DNA of 64,000 bases from Streptomyces sp. NBC_00483 (GCF_036013745.1 NZ_CP107880.1:9982001-10046000); one strand, 5' to 3'. Numbered from the stretch's first letter, positions 49,325 to 58,190 are shown. Notes: a model not told the origin generated them from the letters alone. Numbers and translations are program-made.

Positions 49325-50629
49325 TCAACGATCGCCGTGCGAGCGGCGGTTGAGCACGGCGACCGTCGCCAGGAGGGCGAAGAGGGCCACGGCGAACCAG
49401 GTCATCGCCGAGGTCGCCGTGAGCGAGAGCGTGGCGACGCCGAGGGCGACGGCCGGGCCGCTCAACCCCAAGTAGGCGACGAGGAACAGGCCCGCGAGCG
49501 CCTCGCCGCGCCGCGCGGGAGCCGCCATCGCGACCACGGTCCCGACCGCCGCCTTGAACAGCAGCCCCGCCCCGACGCCCGCGACCGCACCACCCACCAG
49601 GAACGTGGCGAGGTCGGCGGTGTGCATCCCGACGACGAGCGTGACGAAGCCCGCGCCCTCCGCGAGCAGCCCCAGCGTCGACTTCGCCCGCGGCGCGAGG
49701 CGGTTGGTGAGGATCTGGGCGAGGGCCGCGCCCCCGAACACCAGGAACGAGATCGCCCCGGCCAGCAGGTGCGACGGGTGGTGCAGAGTGTGTGCGACGA
49801 ACCCGGCGGCGATCGACGAGAACAGGCCGAACACCGCGAAGGACGCGAACGCGCCCGCCGCCGCGGCCACATACCCGGCCCGGTCGCCATGGTCGGCGCT
49901 CACCCGCTGCGGCCGGTAGCGCGGCCTGACCGGCAGCTCGCGCACGGTCTCCGGAGTGCGGGACAGGGCCACCGCCACGGCCGCGAGGAGCACGGCGAAC
50001 ACGAGATACGGCAGCCGCAGCGGAGCCGTCACGTACTGCGCGAGGAATCCGGAGACCAGCGGACCGAGGCCGAGTCCGCCGATGTTGGCGGCCGTCGACA
50101 CCGTCTCGAACCGCCCCGGCGATGCGGCGGGACGGTGCGCGCCGTGCAGTTCGGCCAGGTGGGCGGTGGCCGTCGCGCTGAGCATGCCGATGCCGAGACC
50201 GCTCACGAACCGGGCGACGAGCAGCACCGGAAGCTCCGGACTCGACAGGAACAGCAGGGCGGCGACGAACTCGAGGCCGAGCGCCGGCAGCAGGATCTTC
50301 TTGCGCCCCACCCAGTCCGACACGTGCCCGGCCAGTAGCAGGCTGACGACGACGCCCACCGCGTACACCGCGAAGACGACGGTGACCATGAAGGTCGAGA
50401 AGCCGTCCCGCTCCTCGTACAGCGGATACAGCGGGGTGGGCACCGTCGAGAACGCCATGGACGTGAGGAAGGCGAGCGCCACGATCCAGAAGCCGATGCC
50501 GTGCCGGCGCGAACCGGTGGCGGGGCGTGCGGTGGGCCGGGCGGTGGGGGAGTGGGACGGGGTGCGGACGCGCGTCGGCGTGGCCATGCGGCAGGAGTCC
50601 GTTCGGCTGGAGGAGGTGCGGGCGGGCAC
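49325..50629 (-). CDS. MFS transporter, drug-efflux-like
   Basis: A major-facilitator protein of about 420-434 aa with twelve helices. The N-terminal helix IGFWIVALAFLTSMAFSTVPTPLYPLY, the loop SDWVGRKK (motif A) and RFVSGLGIGMLSATATAHLAELHG in helices 4-5 are clear. The substrate is unknown; the neighbouring divergent LysR gene suggests a regulated exporter. The GTG at 50629 has GGAG 8 nt upstream and is used here; an ATG at 50587 with no ribosome site is the alternative. Confidence 0.85.
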   Translation of the reverse strand: MPARTSSSRTDSCRMATPTRVRTPSHSPTARPTARPATGSRRHGIGFWIVALAFLTSMAFSTVPTPLYPLYEERDGFSTFMVTVVFAVYAVGVVVSLLLAGHVSDWVGRKKILLPALGLEFVAALLFLSSPELPVLLVARFVSGLGIGMLSATATAHLAELHGAHRPAASPGRFETVSTAANIGGLGLGPLVSGFLAQYVTAPLRLPYLVFAVLLAAVAVALSRTPETVRELPVRPRYRPQRVSADHGDRAGYVAAAAGAFASFAVFGLFSSIAAGFVAHTLHHPSHLLAGAISFLVFGGAALAQILTNRLAPRAKSTLGLLAEGAGFVTLVVGMHTADLATFLVGGAVAGVGAGLLFKAAVGTVVAMAAPARRGEALAGLFLVAYLGLSGPAVALGVATLSLTATSAMTWFAVALFALLATVAVLNRRSHGDR

Positions 50630-50721
50630 GGTCCACTCTCCGTGCGCGCAGCCATCACGTCCAACGAATCTTCGCGCTGGTGACGATCGCGAAGACAGAT
50701 GGTTGCTGCGATAGTCGACGA

Positions 50722-51615
50722 GTGGAACTACGTCATCTCGAGTACTTCGTCGCCGTGGCGGAGGAGCAGAACTTCACGCGCGCGGCGGCCCGTCTGCACA
50801 TCGTGCAGTCCGCGGTCTCTGCCGCAGTCAAAACGCTGGAGCGGGAACTGGACGCGCGGCTGCTGGACCGCAACTCCAAACGGGTGCTGCTGACCGACGA
50901 AGGGCGGGCGCTGCTGCCACGTGCCCGGATCGTCCTGGAGGCCGCGCGCGACGCCGCGGACGCCGTGGCCGAGGTGCGGGGCGCGCTGCGCGGCACCCTG
51001 CGCCTGGGCACCCTCACGTCGATCCGGCTCATCGACCTGCCGGGTCTGCTGGGCGAGTTTCACCGTCGTCATCCGGGGATCCAGGTGCAGATCACCGTCG
51101 CGCCGACCGGGTCCCAGGGGCATCTCACGGCACTTGCGGAACGCCGTCTCGACCTTGCCCTCGTGTCCCTGCCGGGGGCAAGTCCTGCGGAGGTCGAGCT
51201 GACGCCGCTGGCCGGCTCGACCCTCGACCTCGTAGTGCCGGCCGACCACCCGCTCGCCGGGCGTGAAAGTGTGGCGATCCGCGAGCTGGCCGGGCTGCGG
51301 TTCATCGACTGTCCCGTGGGCTACGGGAACCGCTCCGTCGCCGACCGCGCCTTCGCCACGGCGGGCGTCCCGCGCCACGTCACCATCGAGATCACGGACC
51401 TCGCGACCAGCGCCGATTACGTCAGGGCGGGCCTGGGTGTGGCCCTGGTGCCGCGCTTCCTCGCCGACACCGCGCACGGCCTGGCCGTCCTGCCGGTGAC
51501 GGACGCGGACCTCGGCTGGTCGCTCTATCTCGCGACCCCGGCGGACCGCCCGCCGAGCGCGGCTGCCCGCGCGCTCACGGACCTGCTGCGGAATTCGGCC
51601 GACACCATCGCATGA
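50722..51615 (+). CDS. LysR-family transcriptional regulator
   Basis: A 297-aa LysR regulator. The helix-turn-helix at about 1-60 (LRHLEYFVAVAEEQNFTRAAARLHIVQSAVSAAVKTLERELDARLLDRN) is typical. The substrate-binding domain follows with the usual DLALVSLPG and VRAGLGVALVPRFLAD segments. The GTG start lies 92 bp from the divergent MFS gene, and an ATCGC/GCGAT pair (50685-50711) in the spacer could be its site. It probably activates the exporter. Confidence 0.9.
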   Translation: MELRHLEYFVAVAEEQNFTRAAARLHIVQSAVSAAVKTLERELDARLLDRNSKRVLLTDEGRALLPRARIVLEAARDAADAVAEVRGALRGTLRLGTLTSIRLIDLPGLLGEFHRRHPGIQVQITVAPTGSQGHLTALAERRLDLALVSLPGASPAEVELTPLAGSTLDLVVPADHPLAGRESVAIRELAGLRFIDCPVGYGNRSVADRAFATAGVPRHVTIEITDLATSADYVRAGLGVALVPRFLADTAHGLAVLPVTDADLGWSLYLATPADRPPSAAARALTDLLRNSADTIA

Positions 51616-51671
51616 CGGCGCGAACGAGGGCTTGAGGCGCCTCTGGCATGTGCCATACGTTTGGATGCGCC

Positions 51672-51690
51672 GAAGAGGGTTACCCTCTTC
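51672..51690. terminator. Palindrome GAAGAGGGT-T-ACCCTCTTC
   Basis: Nine-base perfect arms around a single T. Located 57 bp after the LysR stop, so it could end lysR transcription or act as a protein site. Confidence 0.5.
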
Positions 51691-51726
51691 AACGCCCCTG
51701 GACCCTGGGCAGCTTGGCTGAAGACG

Positions 51727-51758
51727 CCACAGTCGCATCGCCGACAACGCGACTGTGG
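51727..51758. terminator. 10-bp hairpin CCACAGTCGC / GCGACTGTGG
   Basis: Perfect 10-bp stem with a 12-nt loop (51737-51748), in the convergent intergenic region. Confidence 0.5.
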
Positions 51759-51868
51759 TCCTCCGTCCGAGACGCGCCTGCTGGGGCTTCCTCCCGCGGT
51801 CCCGCGGCGTCACTGGACGGAACAGGCGAGGAAGCGCGTGAAGGGGAGCCGTGCTTTCTCGTGGGTGG

Positions 51869-51904
51869 CCCCCGCCGATGTTCGGAAGCGATTTCCGGCG
51901 GGGG
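51869..51904. terminator. GC-rich hairpin CCCCCGCCG / CGGCGGGGG
   Basis: Perfect 9-bp stem with an 18-nt loop, 65 bp past the end of the TPP-enzyme gene. Best candidate terminator for the minus-strand operon. Confidence 0.55.
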
Positions 51905-51969
51905 TCGCTGCTGCCTTCCCGGGCGGCCGGGCGGACGTCAGTGGCCGACCTGTGAGGCCGGGTGAATGG

Positions 51970-53628
51970 TCAGTGGCCGAACGCCTCCTGCAGCCACCAA
52001 GAGCCCTCGTCCCGCGTCGTCTTGGCGTCGATCACCATCGGCCGGTCCGGGGCGGCGAGCCACTCGGCAAGCGGCGACAGGTCCTCCGGCGCCGTCACCG
52101 TCAGGGCCGCGCAGCCGTGGCCGCGGGCGAGCGCCGCGATGTCGGTGTCGGGAAACGTGACCGTGGACAGGTCCGCCGCCTCGGTGGGGTGGCCGAAGTG
52201 GTGGACCTCGGCCCCGTACATGGCGTCGTTGTAGACCACCACCAGGAGCGGCAGGCCGAGGCGCACGGCTGTCTCCAACTCCGAGACGCCCATCAGGAAT
52301 CCGCCGTCGCCGCAGGCCGCCACCGGGAGCCGCTCGGGCCGGGCGAGCGCCGCGCCGATCGCCGTCGACAGGCCGAGGCCGATCGACTGGAACGCCTGCG
52401 TGAAGCACAGCCCGTACTGGTCGGGCACGTCGAGGTACATGCTCGGGTAGCCCATGAAGTTGCCCGAGTCGACGGCGACCGTGCGCTCGGCCGGGAGCAT
52501 GTCGTTGAGCGTGAGTGTGAGCGCCCGAGGGTCGATGCGGCCGTCACCCGTGCCGTCCTCGAACGGGACCTGGGGCCAACGGCCCTCGGCGGCAAGCCGC
52601 TTGGCGACGTCCGGCGTGCGGTATCGGCTCGCCGCGGGATCGTCCGCCAGGAGCGCGGCGACCTCGCGCGCCGTCTCCGTGACACCGCCCCACATGCCCA
52701 GGTCGATGTCGCGGGTGCGGCCGAGGGCGTCGCGGTCGACGTCCACCTGGACGACCTTGGCCGTGTCCGAGATGAGGCGCCCGTGCCGCATGGTCCACAT
52801 GTTCAGGGCGCAGCCCCAGCCCACGATCAGGTCGGCGCCCGAGATGAGTTCGGCGGCCAGCGGTGTGGAGAAGCCGCCGGCCACGTCCAGACACCACTCC
52901 TCGCCCTGCCGCCCGTTGAACAGCCCGCGCGCCACCGCCGACGTGGCGAGCAGCGCTCCCGTCCGCGAGGCGAGCGCCGCGATCGCCTCGCCGGCCTCGC
53001 CGGAACGGGCGCCGCGACCGGCCACGAACACCGGGCGTTCGGCGCGGCGCAGCAGCTCGGCGAAGTCCTCGGCGTCGGCGGCGGCCGGGCGCGGCAGACC
53101 GGGGGCCGGTCGGCGCCGAGGAGCCACCGCGTCCTCGGGCAGCGCCTCGTCCTGTACGTCGATGGGGACGTTGAGGACCACCGTGCGGCGCTCCTCGGCG
53201 CACAGCCGGAACGCGCGGGTGACGTCGTCCAGCGCCGTGCGCGCGGAGCGGACCCGCGCCGACACCGCCCCGACGCCCTCGGCGATGGCCGGCTGATCGA
53301 CGTAGAAGTTCGAGGTCCGCTCGGTCGCCTCCGCCGTCACGACCAGCAGCGGAGTGCGGCTCTTCGCGGCCTCGGCCACACCAGTAAGGGAGTTGGTGTA
53401 GCCGCAGCCCTGGTGCACGGAGAGGACGGTGACCTCGCCGCTGGTGCGGGCGTGCGCGTCCGCCATGACCGCCGCGCCACCCTCGTGCCGCGCCGCGACG
53501 AAGCGCGCGCCCGCGGCCACGAGCGCGCCCGTCACATGAAAGTTGCCGCTGCCCACCACGCCGAACGCGGTGCGCACACCGAGCCGGTGGAGCTCGCGGC
53601 CGATGGCTTCCCGTACGAGCATGCTCAC
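51970..53628 (-). CDS. Thiamine diphosphate-dependent enzyme (acetolactate synthase / 2-keto acid decarboxylase family)
   Basis: A 552-aa ThDP enzyme with three Rossmann-like domains. Cofactor glutamate is in RHEGGAAVMADAHAR near residue 45. The central domain (about 190-320) is of the transhydrogenase-like type. The ThDP motif CGDGGFLMG extends to VVYND about 27 residues later. These enzymes decarboxylate 2-keto acids or make acyloins. The GTG at 53628 overlaps the cyclase stop by 4 nt and has GGAAGG upstream; an ATG follows two codons later. Third gene of an operon with a sugar-acid dehydratase, so a keto-deoxy sugar acid is a plausible substrate (inferred). Confidence 0.85.
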   Translation of the reverse strand: MSMLVREAIGRELHRLGVRTAFGVVGSGNFHVTGALVAAGARFVAARHEGGAAVMADAHARTSGEVTVLSVHQGCGYTNSLTGVAEAAKSRTPLLVVTAEATERTSNFYVDQPAIAEGVGAVSARVRSARTALDDVTRAFRLCAEERRTVVLNVPIDVQDEALPEDAVAPRRRPAPGLPRPAAADAEDFAELLRRAERPVFVAGRGARSGEAGEAIAALASRTGALLATSAVARGLFNGRQGEEWCLDVAGGFSTPLAAELISGADLIVGWGCALNMWTMRHGRLISDTAKVVQVDVDRDALGRTRDIDLGMWGGVTETAREVAALLADDPAASRYRTPDVAKRLAAEGRWPQVPFEDGTGDGRIDPRALTLTLNDMLPAERTVAVDSGNFMGYPSMYLDVPDQYGLCFTQAFQSIGLGLSTAIGAALARPERLPVAACGDGGFLMGVSELETAVRLGLPLLVVVYNDAMYGAEVHHFGHPTEAADLSTVTFPDTDIAALARGHGCAALTVTAPEDLSPLAEWLAAPDRPMVIDAKTTRDEGSWWLQEAFGH

Positions 53629-54455
53629 TTGCCTTCCGAGGCGGGCGTCAGCGCCAGGACGCGCGCGGGGCTGCCGGAGCCGCCGACGATGCGCAGCGGC
53701 GCGACCACGAGCACCGCGCCGACCGGCGGAAGCTCCCCGACGCCCCGCAGCTGCGTCACGCCGTACTTCCCGTTGCCGAGCATGAAGTGGTGGACGGGGA
53801 AGGGCGGTTCGAAGCGGAACGCCTGACCCGCGTCCGTGCCCACGGTCTCCACGCCGATCCCCACGATGCCGGTCTCCTCGGCCAGGTAGCGGGCGCACTC
53901 CGGGGTGAGGCCCGGGGTGTGCGGGCCGTTGTCGTCGGCGTTGAGGAACGCGGCCTGGTCGTCGGAGCGGGTGTCCCAGCCGGTCCGGTACACCAGCCAG
54001 CCGCCCTCGGGCAGCGTGCCGTGCTCACGCTCCCACGCCTTCAACTCGTCGAGGCCGAGCAGATGGTCGGGGTCCTTGGCACACTCGGCCGACTTGTCCA
54101 CGACCGCGGCGGGCCCCACGAGCCGCGTCGCCGGCACACTGCCCACGTCCTCCAGGTGGCGCCCGGACGACCAGTGCACCGGGGCGTCGAAGTGGGTGCC
54201 CACGTGCTCGCCGGTGTGGATGTGGTTCTGGAAGGAGATCTCACCGGGATCGTCCCAGTCGTTGAGCCGCTCCAGCTCGAAGTGGGGTATCGGGTGCATA
54301 GGTTCGGGCAGCGGAAGGATCGGCGTCCCGGAGGAGAGGGGCGCCGTGAGGTCGACGACGCGGACGGAGCCGGTGGCGAGCGCGGCCGCCAGATCGAGTG
54401 TCGACGCGTTCCCCACGCCGGGTGTGTTCGGTGCTGAAGTCATGGTCATCATCAT
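53625..54455 (-). CDS. Cyclase family protein (kynurenine formamidase-like metal hydrolase)
   Basis: A 276-aa protein of the cyclase superfamily. The metal-binding stretch HTGEHVGTHFDAPVHW (about 80-95) carries the HxGTHxDxPxH motif. The family includes arylformamidases, isatin hydrolases and some polyketide cyclases. Four in-frame ATGs start at 54455, 54452, 54449 and 54443; I use the first. It is 37 bp from the glucarate dehydratase-like gene. In this operon it may hydrolyse a lactone or amide bond of a sugar-acid derivative; the substrate is not known. Confidence 0.85.
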   Translation of the reverse strand: MMMTMTSAPNTPGVGNASTLDLAAALATGSVRVVDLTAPLSSGTPILPLPEPMHPIPHFELERLNDWDDPGEISFQNHIHTGEHVGTHFDAPVHWSSGRHLEDVGSVPATRLVGPAAVVDKSAECAKDPDHLLGLDELKAWEREHGTLPEGGWLVYRTGWDTRSDDQAAFLNADDNGPHTPGLTPECARYLAEETGIVGIGVETVGTDAGQAFRFEPPFPVHHFMLGNGKYGVTQLRGVGELPPVGAVLVVAPLRIVGGSGSPARVLALTPASEGK

Positions 54456-54492
54456 CGACGCTTCCGCCGCCCGAGCCAATGGCCGGGTGAGG

Positions 54493-55782
54493 TCACCAAC
54501 GGGGCAGCCCCGGCCGGAAGTCCGGTTGGACACGGCGCATGTAGCCGCTGTCGTCGCGATCCCGGATGCCGGACTCCAGATAGACGCGGTGCATCCGTTC
54601 CAGTGCGTCACGGTCGAGGGTGACACCGAGACCGGGCCCTGTGGGCACGCGAACCGCCCCGTTCTCCAGCTTCAGCGCGCCCGGCTCCACGATGTCGCTG
54701 TCGGCGTTCCACGGGTAATGGGTGTCGCAGGAGTGGTCCAGGCGAGGCAGTGAAGCGGCGACGTGGGTCATCGCGGCGAGGCTGATACCGAGGTGGGAAT
54801 TGGAGTGCATGGAAAGGCCGAGCCCGAACGCCTCGCAAACGGCGGCGAGTTCACGGGTGCGGCGCAGTCCGCCCCAGTAGTGGTGGTCGGTGAGCAGGAC
54901 CTGGACGGCGTTCTCCCGCACCGCCGGGCGCAGATGCTCCCAGGCGATCACACACATGTTGGTCGCCAGCGGCATGGGGGACCTGCGGGCCAGCTCGGCC
55001 ATGCCCGCGATGGTCCTGGTCGGATCCTCCAGGTACTCGAGGGTGCCGGCGAGGCGCCGGGCCACATGGGCCGAAGTCTCCACGGTCCAGGCCGTGTTCG
55101 GGTCCAGGCGCAGCGGCGCGTCCGGGAAGGCGTCGCGCAGCGCCTCGACGGCGGCGATCTCCTCGTCGGGCGTGAAGACGCCGCCCTTGAGCTTGAAGGA
55201 CTCGAAGCCGTACAGCTCCCGCATGCGCCGCGCCTGCGCGACGATGCCGTCCGGAGTGAGCGCTTCCCCCCACTCGTCCGCGATCGCCGGGCGTCCGTCG
55301 AGGGCGGGGTGCTGGGCCCATTTGTAGAAGAGATATCCGGCGAAGGGCACGCTGTCGCGCACCGCGCCGCCCAGGAGGTCGCTGACCGGACGGCCGGTGA
55401 GCTTGCCCTGCGCGTCGAGGCAGGCCACCTCGATCGCCGAGGTGGTCCAGCCGCGCTCGTGCGCGCTCGGTACGTCGGCCCTCAGTGCGTCGTCGACGGC
55501 GGAGCACAGGGCCGTGGTGTCGAAGACGTCCCGGCCCGGCAATATCTTCGCGGCCCGCTCCAGGCGGGCGAGCCGCGCGCTGCCGCCGGGTGATTCGCCC
55601 AACCCGACGGTGCCGTCCTCCAGGACGAGTTGGAGGACGCAGCGCAGCGCGAGGGGCTCGTGCACCCCGTCGGCGTTGAGCAGGGGAGGGTCCGCGAAGG
55701 CGATGGGCGTGACGATGAGTTCACGGATGCGGCTGCTGGCGTCCGGGGGAGCGGTATCCGGGTGAGCGGTGGACGACTTCAT
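54493..55782 (-). CDS. Glucarate dehydratase-like enolase-superfamily enzyme
   Basis: A 429-aa enolase-superfamily acid-sugar dehydratase of the glucarate dehydratase group. Catalytic features: K197-x-K199 (FKLKGG), metal ligands D227 (RLDPNTAW), E252 (LEDPT) and N275 (ATNM), and HSNSH at 326-330 near the end of the barrel. The family removes water from acid sugars to give a 2-keto-3-deoxy or 5-keto-4-deoxy product. The ATG follows GAGG. It is first in a three-gene operon and divergent from an acid-sugar permease gene, which supports import and dehydration of an aldarate or aldonate. Confidence 0.88.
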   Translation of the reverse strand: MKSSTAHPDTAPPDASSRIRELIVTPIAFADPPLLNADGVHEPLALRCVLQLVLEDGTVGLGESPGGSARLARLERAAKILPGRDVFDTTALCSAVDDALRADVPSAHERGWTTSAIEVACLDAQGKLTGRPVSDLLGGAVRDSVPFAGYLFYKWAQHPALDGRPAIADEWGEALTPDGIVAQARRMRELYGFESFKLKGGVFTPDEEIAAVEALRDAFPDAPLRLDPNTAWTVETSAHVARRLAGTLEYLEDPTRTIAGMAELARRSPMPLATNMCVIAWEHLRPAVRENAVQVLLTDHHYWGGLRRTRELAAVCEAFGLGLSMHSNSHLGISLAAMTHVAASLPRLDHSCDTHYPWNADSDIVEPGALKLENGAVRVPTGPGLGVTLDRDALERMHRVYLESGIRDRDDSGYMRRVQPDFRPGLPRW

Positions 55783-55944
55783 GCCTCGGGCCCTTCTGTC
55801 CGGTGGTCTGTTCGCGGGAGCGACGGACATTCAGATAAGAGCACATGATTCGTATGCATGAACAGTCCGAGCGGTCCCCGTGGGCCTGCCAGGTGGCGTG
55901 ACAGGGCCTTTCACGTGCGTGAATCGCTGGTTCTGTGTGATCCA

Positions 55945-55973
55945 TTGACGCTGTGACGGTCGGTCCGTAGGGT
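55945..55973 (+). promoter_or_regulatory. Putative promoter of the ACS-type permease
   Basis: TTGACG (55945-55950) and TAGGGT (55968-55973) are 17 bp apart. The TSS would be near 55980, giving a 65-nt leader. The remaining 262-bp spacer contains an ATGCAT palindrome (55853-55858) inside TTCGTATGCATGAA, a candidate regulator site close to the dehydratase start. Confidence 0.5.
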
Positions 55974-56044
55974 GCCCACGATCTTGATCAGCATTCAGAA
56001 ACGCGAACCACCGTCCCCACGAGGCACCAGACTTGGGAGCCCGC

Positions 56045-57427
56045 ATGGCCGCGCAACCGTTCAAGTGGAAGACCCGGGCCGAAAGGGCCGCGGCGGCGGC
56101 CGAACGCACCGCTGAGCAGCGTGCGATCAGGAAATTCCTGACCAGAATGCTGCCCGTGCTCGTCCTGATGCTGGTGATCAACCAGATGGACCGGACGAAC
56201 GTGGGCTTCGTCCAGGACGACCTCCGTGCGGACGTCGGCGTCAGCGCCACCGCGTACGGCCTGGGTGCCGGCCTCTTCTTCATCGGCTACGCCCTGTTCG
56301 AGGTGCCCAGCAACATGCTGCTCGAGCGGCTCGGCGCACGTGTCTGGCTCACCCGGATCATGATCACGTGGGGCGCCGTGATCCTCGGGATGTGCTTCAT
56401 CCACGACGTGTGGGCCTTCTACGGGCTGCGCTTCCTGCTCGGCGTCGCCGAGGCGGGATTCTTCCCCGGCGTCATGCTGTACTTCACCCAGTGGCTGCCG
56501 AACTCCCACCGGGGCAAGGCCAGCGCGATCTTCCTGGGCGGTTCGGCCACCGCGTACATCGTGACCGGGCCGATCACCGGGGCCCTCCTGGAGATGCACG
56601 GCATCGGCGGCATCGCCGGATGGCGCTGGATGTTCGCGCTCGAAGGCGGCTTCTCGATCGTGTTCGGCATCTTCGCCGGCTTCTTCCTCGTCTCTCGCAT
56701 CCGTGACGCCCGCTGGCTGTCCGACGAGGAGAAGGAGGCGCTGAGTTCGGCGGTCGAGAGCGACCGGAAGGAGCGCACCCGGGCCCCCGGCACCAGCGGC
56801 ATCAAGCTCCTCTTCCAGGGGCAGGTCGCCGCGCTGACGTGCGTGTTCTTCGCCATGGCACTGACCGGCTACGCCATCACCTTCTGGCTGCCGAGCCTCG
56901 TCGAAGAGATCGGCGGACTGTCTCCCTTCCAGGTCGGGCTCATCTCCGCGATCCCGTGGATCTTCGCCGTCATCGCGATGTACACCACCAACCACTTCAC
57001 CGACCGGCTCCCCGACCGGCGCCCCTACTTGGCCGCGGCGCTGGTCCTGTCGGCTCTCGGCACCTTCCTGGCAACCCTCGGATCGCCCTGGTTCGGGCTG
57101 GTCGCGATCACTCTGGCCGCGGTCGGTGGCAAGGTGGCCGCGGGTGTGTTCTGGCCGATGGCCCAGCACGGCCTGGACGTGAAGATCGCCGCTCCGGGCC
57201 TGGCCCTCGTCAACTCGCTGGGCAATCTGGGCGGCTTCGTCTCACCGACCCTCTTCGGCTACCTCAAGGACACCACGGGAAGCACCAACGGCGGCCTCTA
57301 CACCCTGTCCGCGGCCTCCCTTCTCGCCCTCATCGGCGTGGCCCTCATCCGCAACCACGGCCGCGGCCCCTCCGACCCGGTCCCCGCGAACGCCCCGAAG
57401 GACCGACTCGCCGCGGGAGATGCGTGA
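56045..57427 (+). CDS. MFS transporter, anion:cation symporter (ACS) family, probable sugar-acid permease
   Basis: A 460-aa, twelve-helix transporter. MDRTNVGFVQDDL in helix 1 and GYALFEVPSNMLLERLGARVWLTRIMITWG are the ACS-family signature; the GVAEAGFFPGVMLYFTQWLP helix is also typical. Family members carry glucarate, galactarate, phthalate and similar carboxylates. The ATG follows GGGAG; a TTG at 56033 is less likely. It is divergent from the glucarate dehydratase-like gene. A strong hairpin follows. Confidence 0.9.
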   Translation: MAAQPFKWKTRAERAAAAAERTAEQRAIRKFLTRMLPVLVLMLVINQMDRTNVGFVQDDLRADVGVSATAYGLGAGLFFIGYALFEVPSNMLLERLGARVWLTRIMITWGAVILGMCFIHDVWAFYGLRFLLGVAEAGFFPGVMLYFTQWLPNSHRGKASAIFLGGSATAYIVTGPITGALLEMHGIGGIAGWRWMFALEGGFSIVFGIFAGFFLVSRIRDARWLSDEEKEALSSAVESDRKERTRAPGTSGIKLLFQGQVAALTCVFFAMALTGYAITFWLPSLVEEIGGLSPFQVGLISAIPWIFAVIAMYTTNHFTDRLPDRRPYLAAALVLSALGTFLATLGSPWFGLVAITLAAVGGKVAAGVFWPMAQHGLDVKIAAPGLALVNSLGNLGGFVSPTLFGYLKDTTGSTNGGLYTLSAASLLALIGVALIRNHGRGPSDPVPANAPKDRLAAGDA

Positions 57428-57428
57428 G

Positions 57429-57464
57429 GCCTCACGGCGCGCCCACGCGAGCGCGCCGTGAGGC
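57429..57464. terminator. Strong bidirectional hairpin terminator
   Basis: A perfect 14-bp stem: GCCTCACGGCGCGC (57429-57442) with GCGCGCCGTGAGGC (57451-57464), loop of 8 nt. It lies between the convergent permease and DUF664 genes. Confidence 0.85.
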
Positions 57465-57481
57465 TGGGGCCCGGCAGGGTG

Positions 57482-58027
57482 CTAGCCCATGCTCTTCGAG
57501 CCGTCCAGGGACTCGCGGATGATGTCGGCGTGGCCCGCGTGCTGCGCGGTCTCGGCGACGATGTGCATCAGGACCCGGCGGACGGACCACTGGGCGCCCG
57601 GCTCGTTCCAAGGGGCCTTCGGCAGCGGCCACTTGCGGTCCAGGTCGGGCACGGTCGCCACCAGTTCGTCGGTCGTGGCCGCGGCCTTCTCGTAGTCGGC
57701 CAGCACGCCGGCCAGCGTCTCGTCGGGCAGCAGCCGGAAGTCGTCCGCCCGGGCGGCGAAGTCCTCGTCGGTCATCGCCGAGAAGTCCGGCATGGCGGAC
57801 GGGCCTTCGAGGATGAAGCCCACCCAGCCGCGCTCCACCCCGGTGACGTGCTTGATCAGACCGCCGAGACACAGCTCGCTCGCCGTGGTCCGCTGCCGGG
57901 CCTGGTCGTCCGTCAGATCCCGCGTGGTGAAGGCCAGGAAGTGCCGCTGCTTGGCCAACGACTCAAGGATGTCGGCGCGTTCGCCGGTGACGGTGGGGCC
58001 CTGGGTGGTCGGCTCGCTGGTGGTCAT
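57482..58027 (-). CDS. DinB/DUF664 family protein, second copy
   Basis: A 181-aa four-helix-bundle protein of the DUF664 type. Probable metal histidines: LIKHVTGVERGWVGF near 55 and HIVAETAQHAGHADIIRESLDG near 155-175. That C-terminal motif matches the 27526-28104 protein (QADILREGLDG), so both are paralogues. Start ATG at 58027 has AGAGG upstream; a longer form to 58087 is possible. Function unknown; mycothiol-related chemistry is known for relatives. Confidence 0.82.
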   Translation of the reverse strand: MTTSEPTTQGPTVTGERADILESLAKQRHFLAFTTRDLTDDQARQRTTASELCLGGLIKHVTGVERGWVGFILEGPSAMPDFSAMTDEDFAARADDFRLLPDETLAGVLADYEKAAATTDELVATVPDLDRKWPLPKAPWNEPGAQWSVRRVLMHIVAETAQHAGHADIIRESLDGSKSMG

Positions 58028-58115
58028 GGTGTCAGCCTCTCGCGTGGAATCCCGCTTGGTGTTCGGTTCCGTCACAGTAGCCAGCAAGTAGGTCTGATCG
58101 TGTCCTAGTTCGCTT

Positions 58116-58190
58116 CCTGCTCCGTTTGATTCTTCTCCGCTTGAATCGTCTCGGCTTGATCCATCTCCGTTTGATCCATGGCTGTTTGAT
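58116..58190. repeat. Five 15-bp tandem repeats
   Basis: Five consecutive 15-bp units, each ending in TTGAT or TTGAA, approximate consensus YCNTCTCCGNTTGAT. The array starts one base past the pucR stop codon (58191-58193). Read on the minus strand in another frame it gives a pentapeptide series resembling DQTEM. It is the only tandem repeat in the window. Confidence 0.75.

Larger units (their letters stand above)
51616..51969. other. Structured non-coding intergenic region
   Basis: No credible gene in 354 bp between convergent LysR and TPP-enzyme genes. It carries several inverted repeats: TGGCATGTGCCA (51644-51655), a 9-bp-arm palindrome (51672-51690), a 10-bp stem (51727-51758) and a 9-bp GC-rich stem (51869-51904). 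Between 51763 and 51835 three complementary segment pairs occur in the same order, so they cannot all pair at once. Confidence 0.6.
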
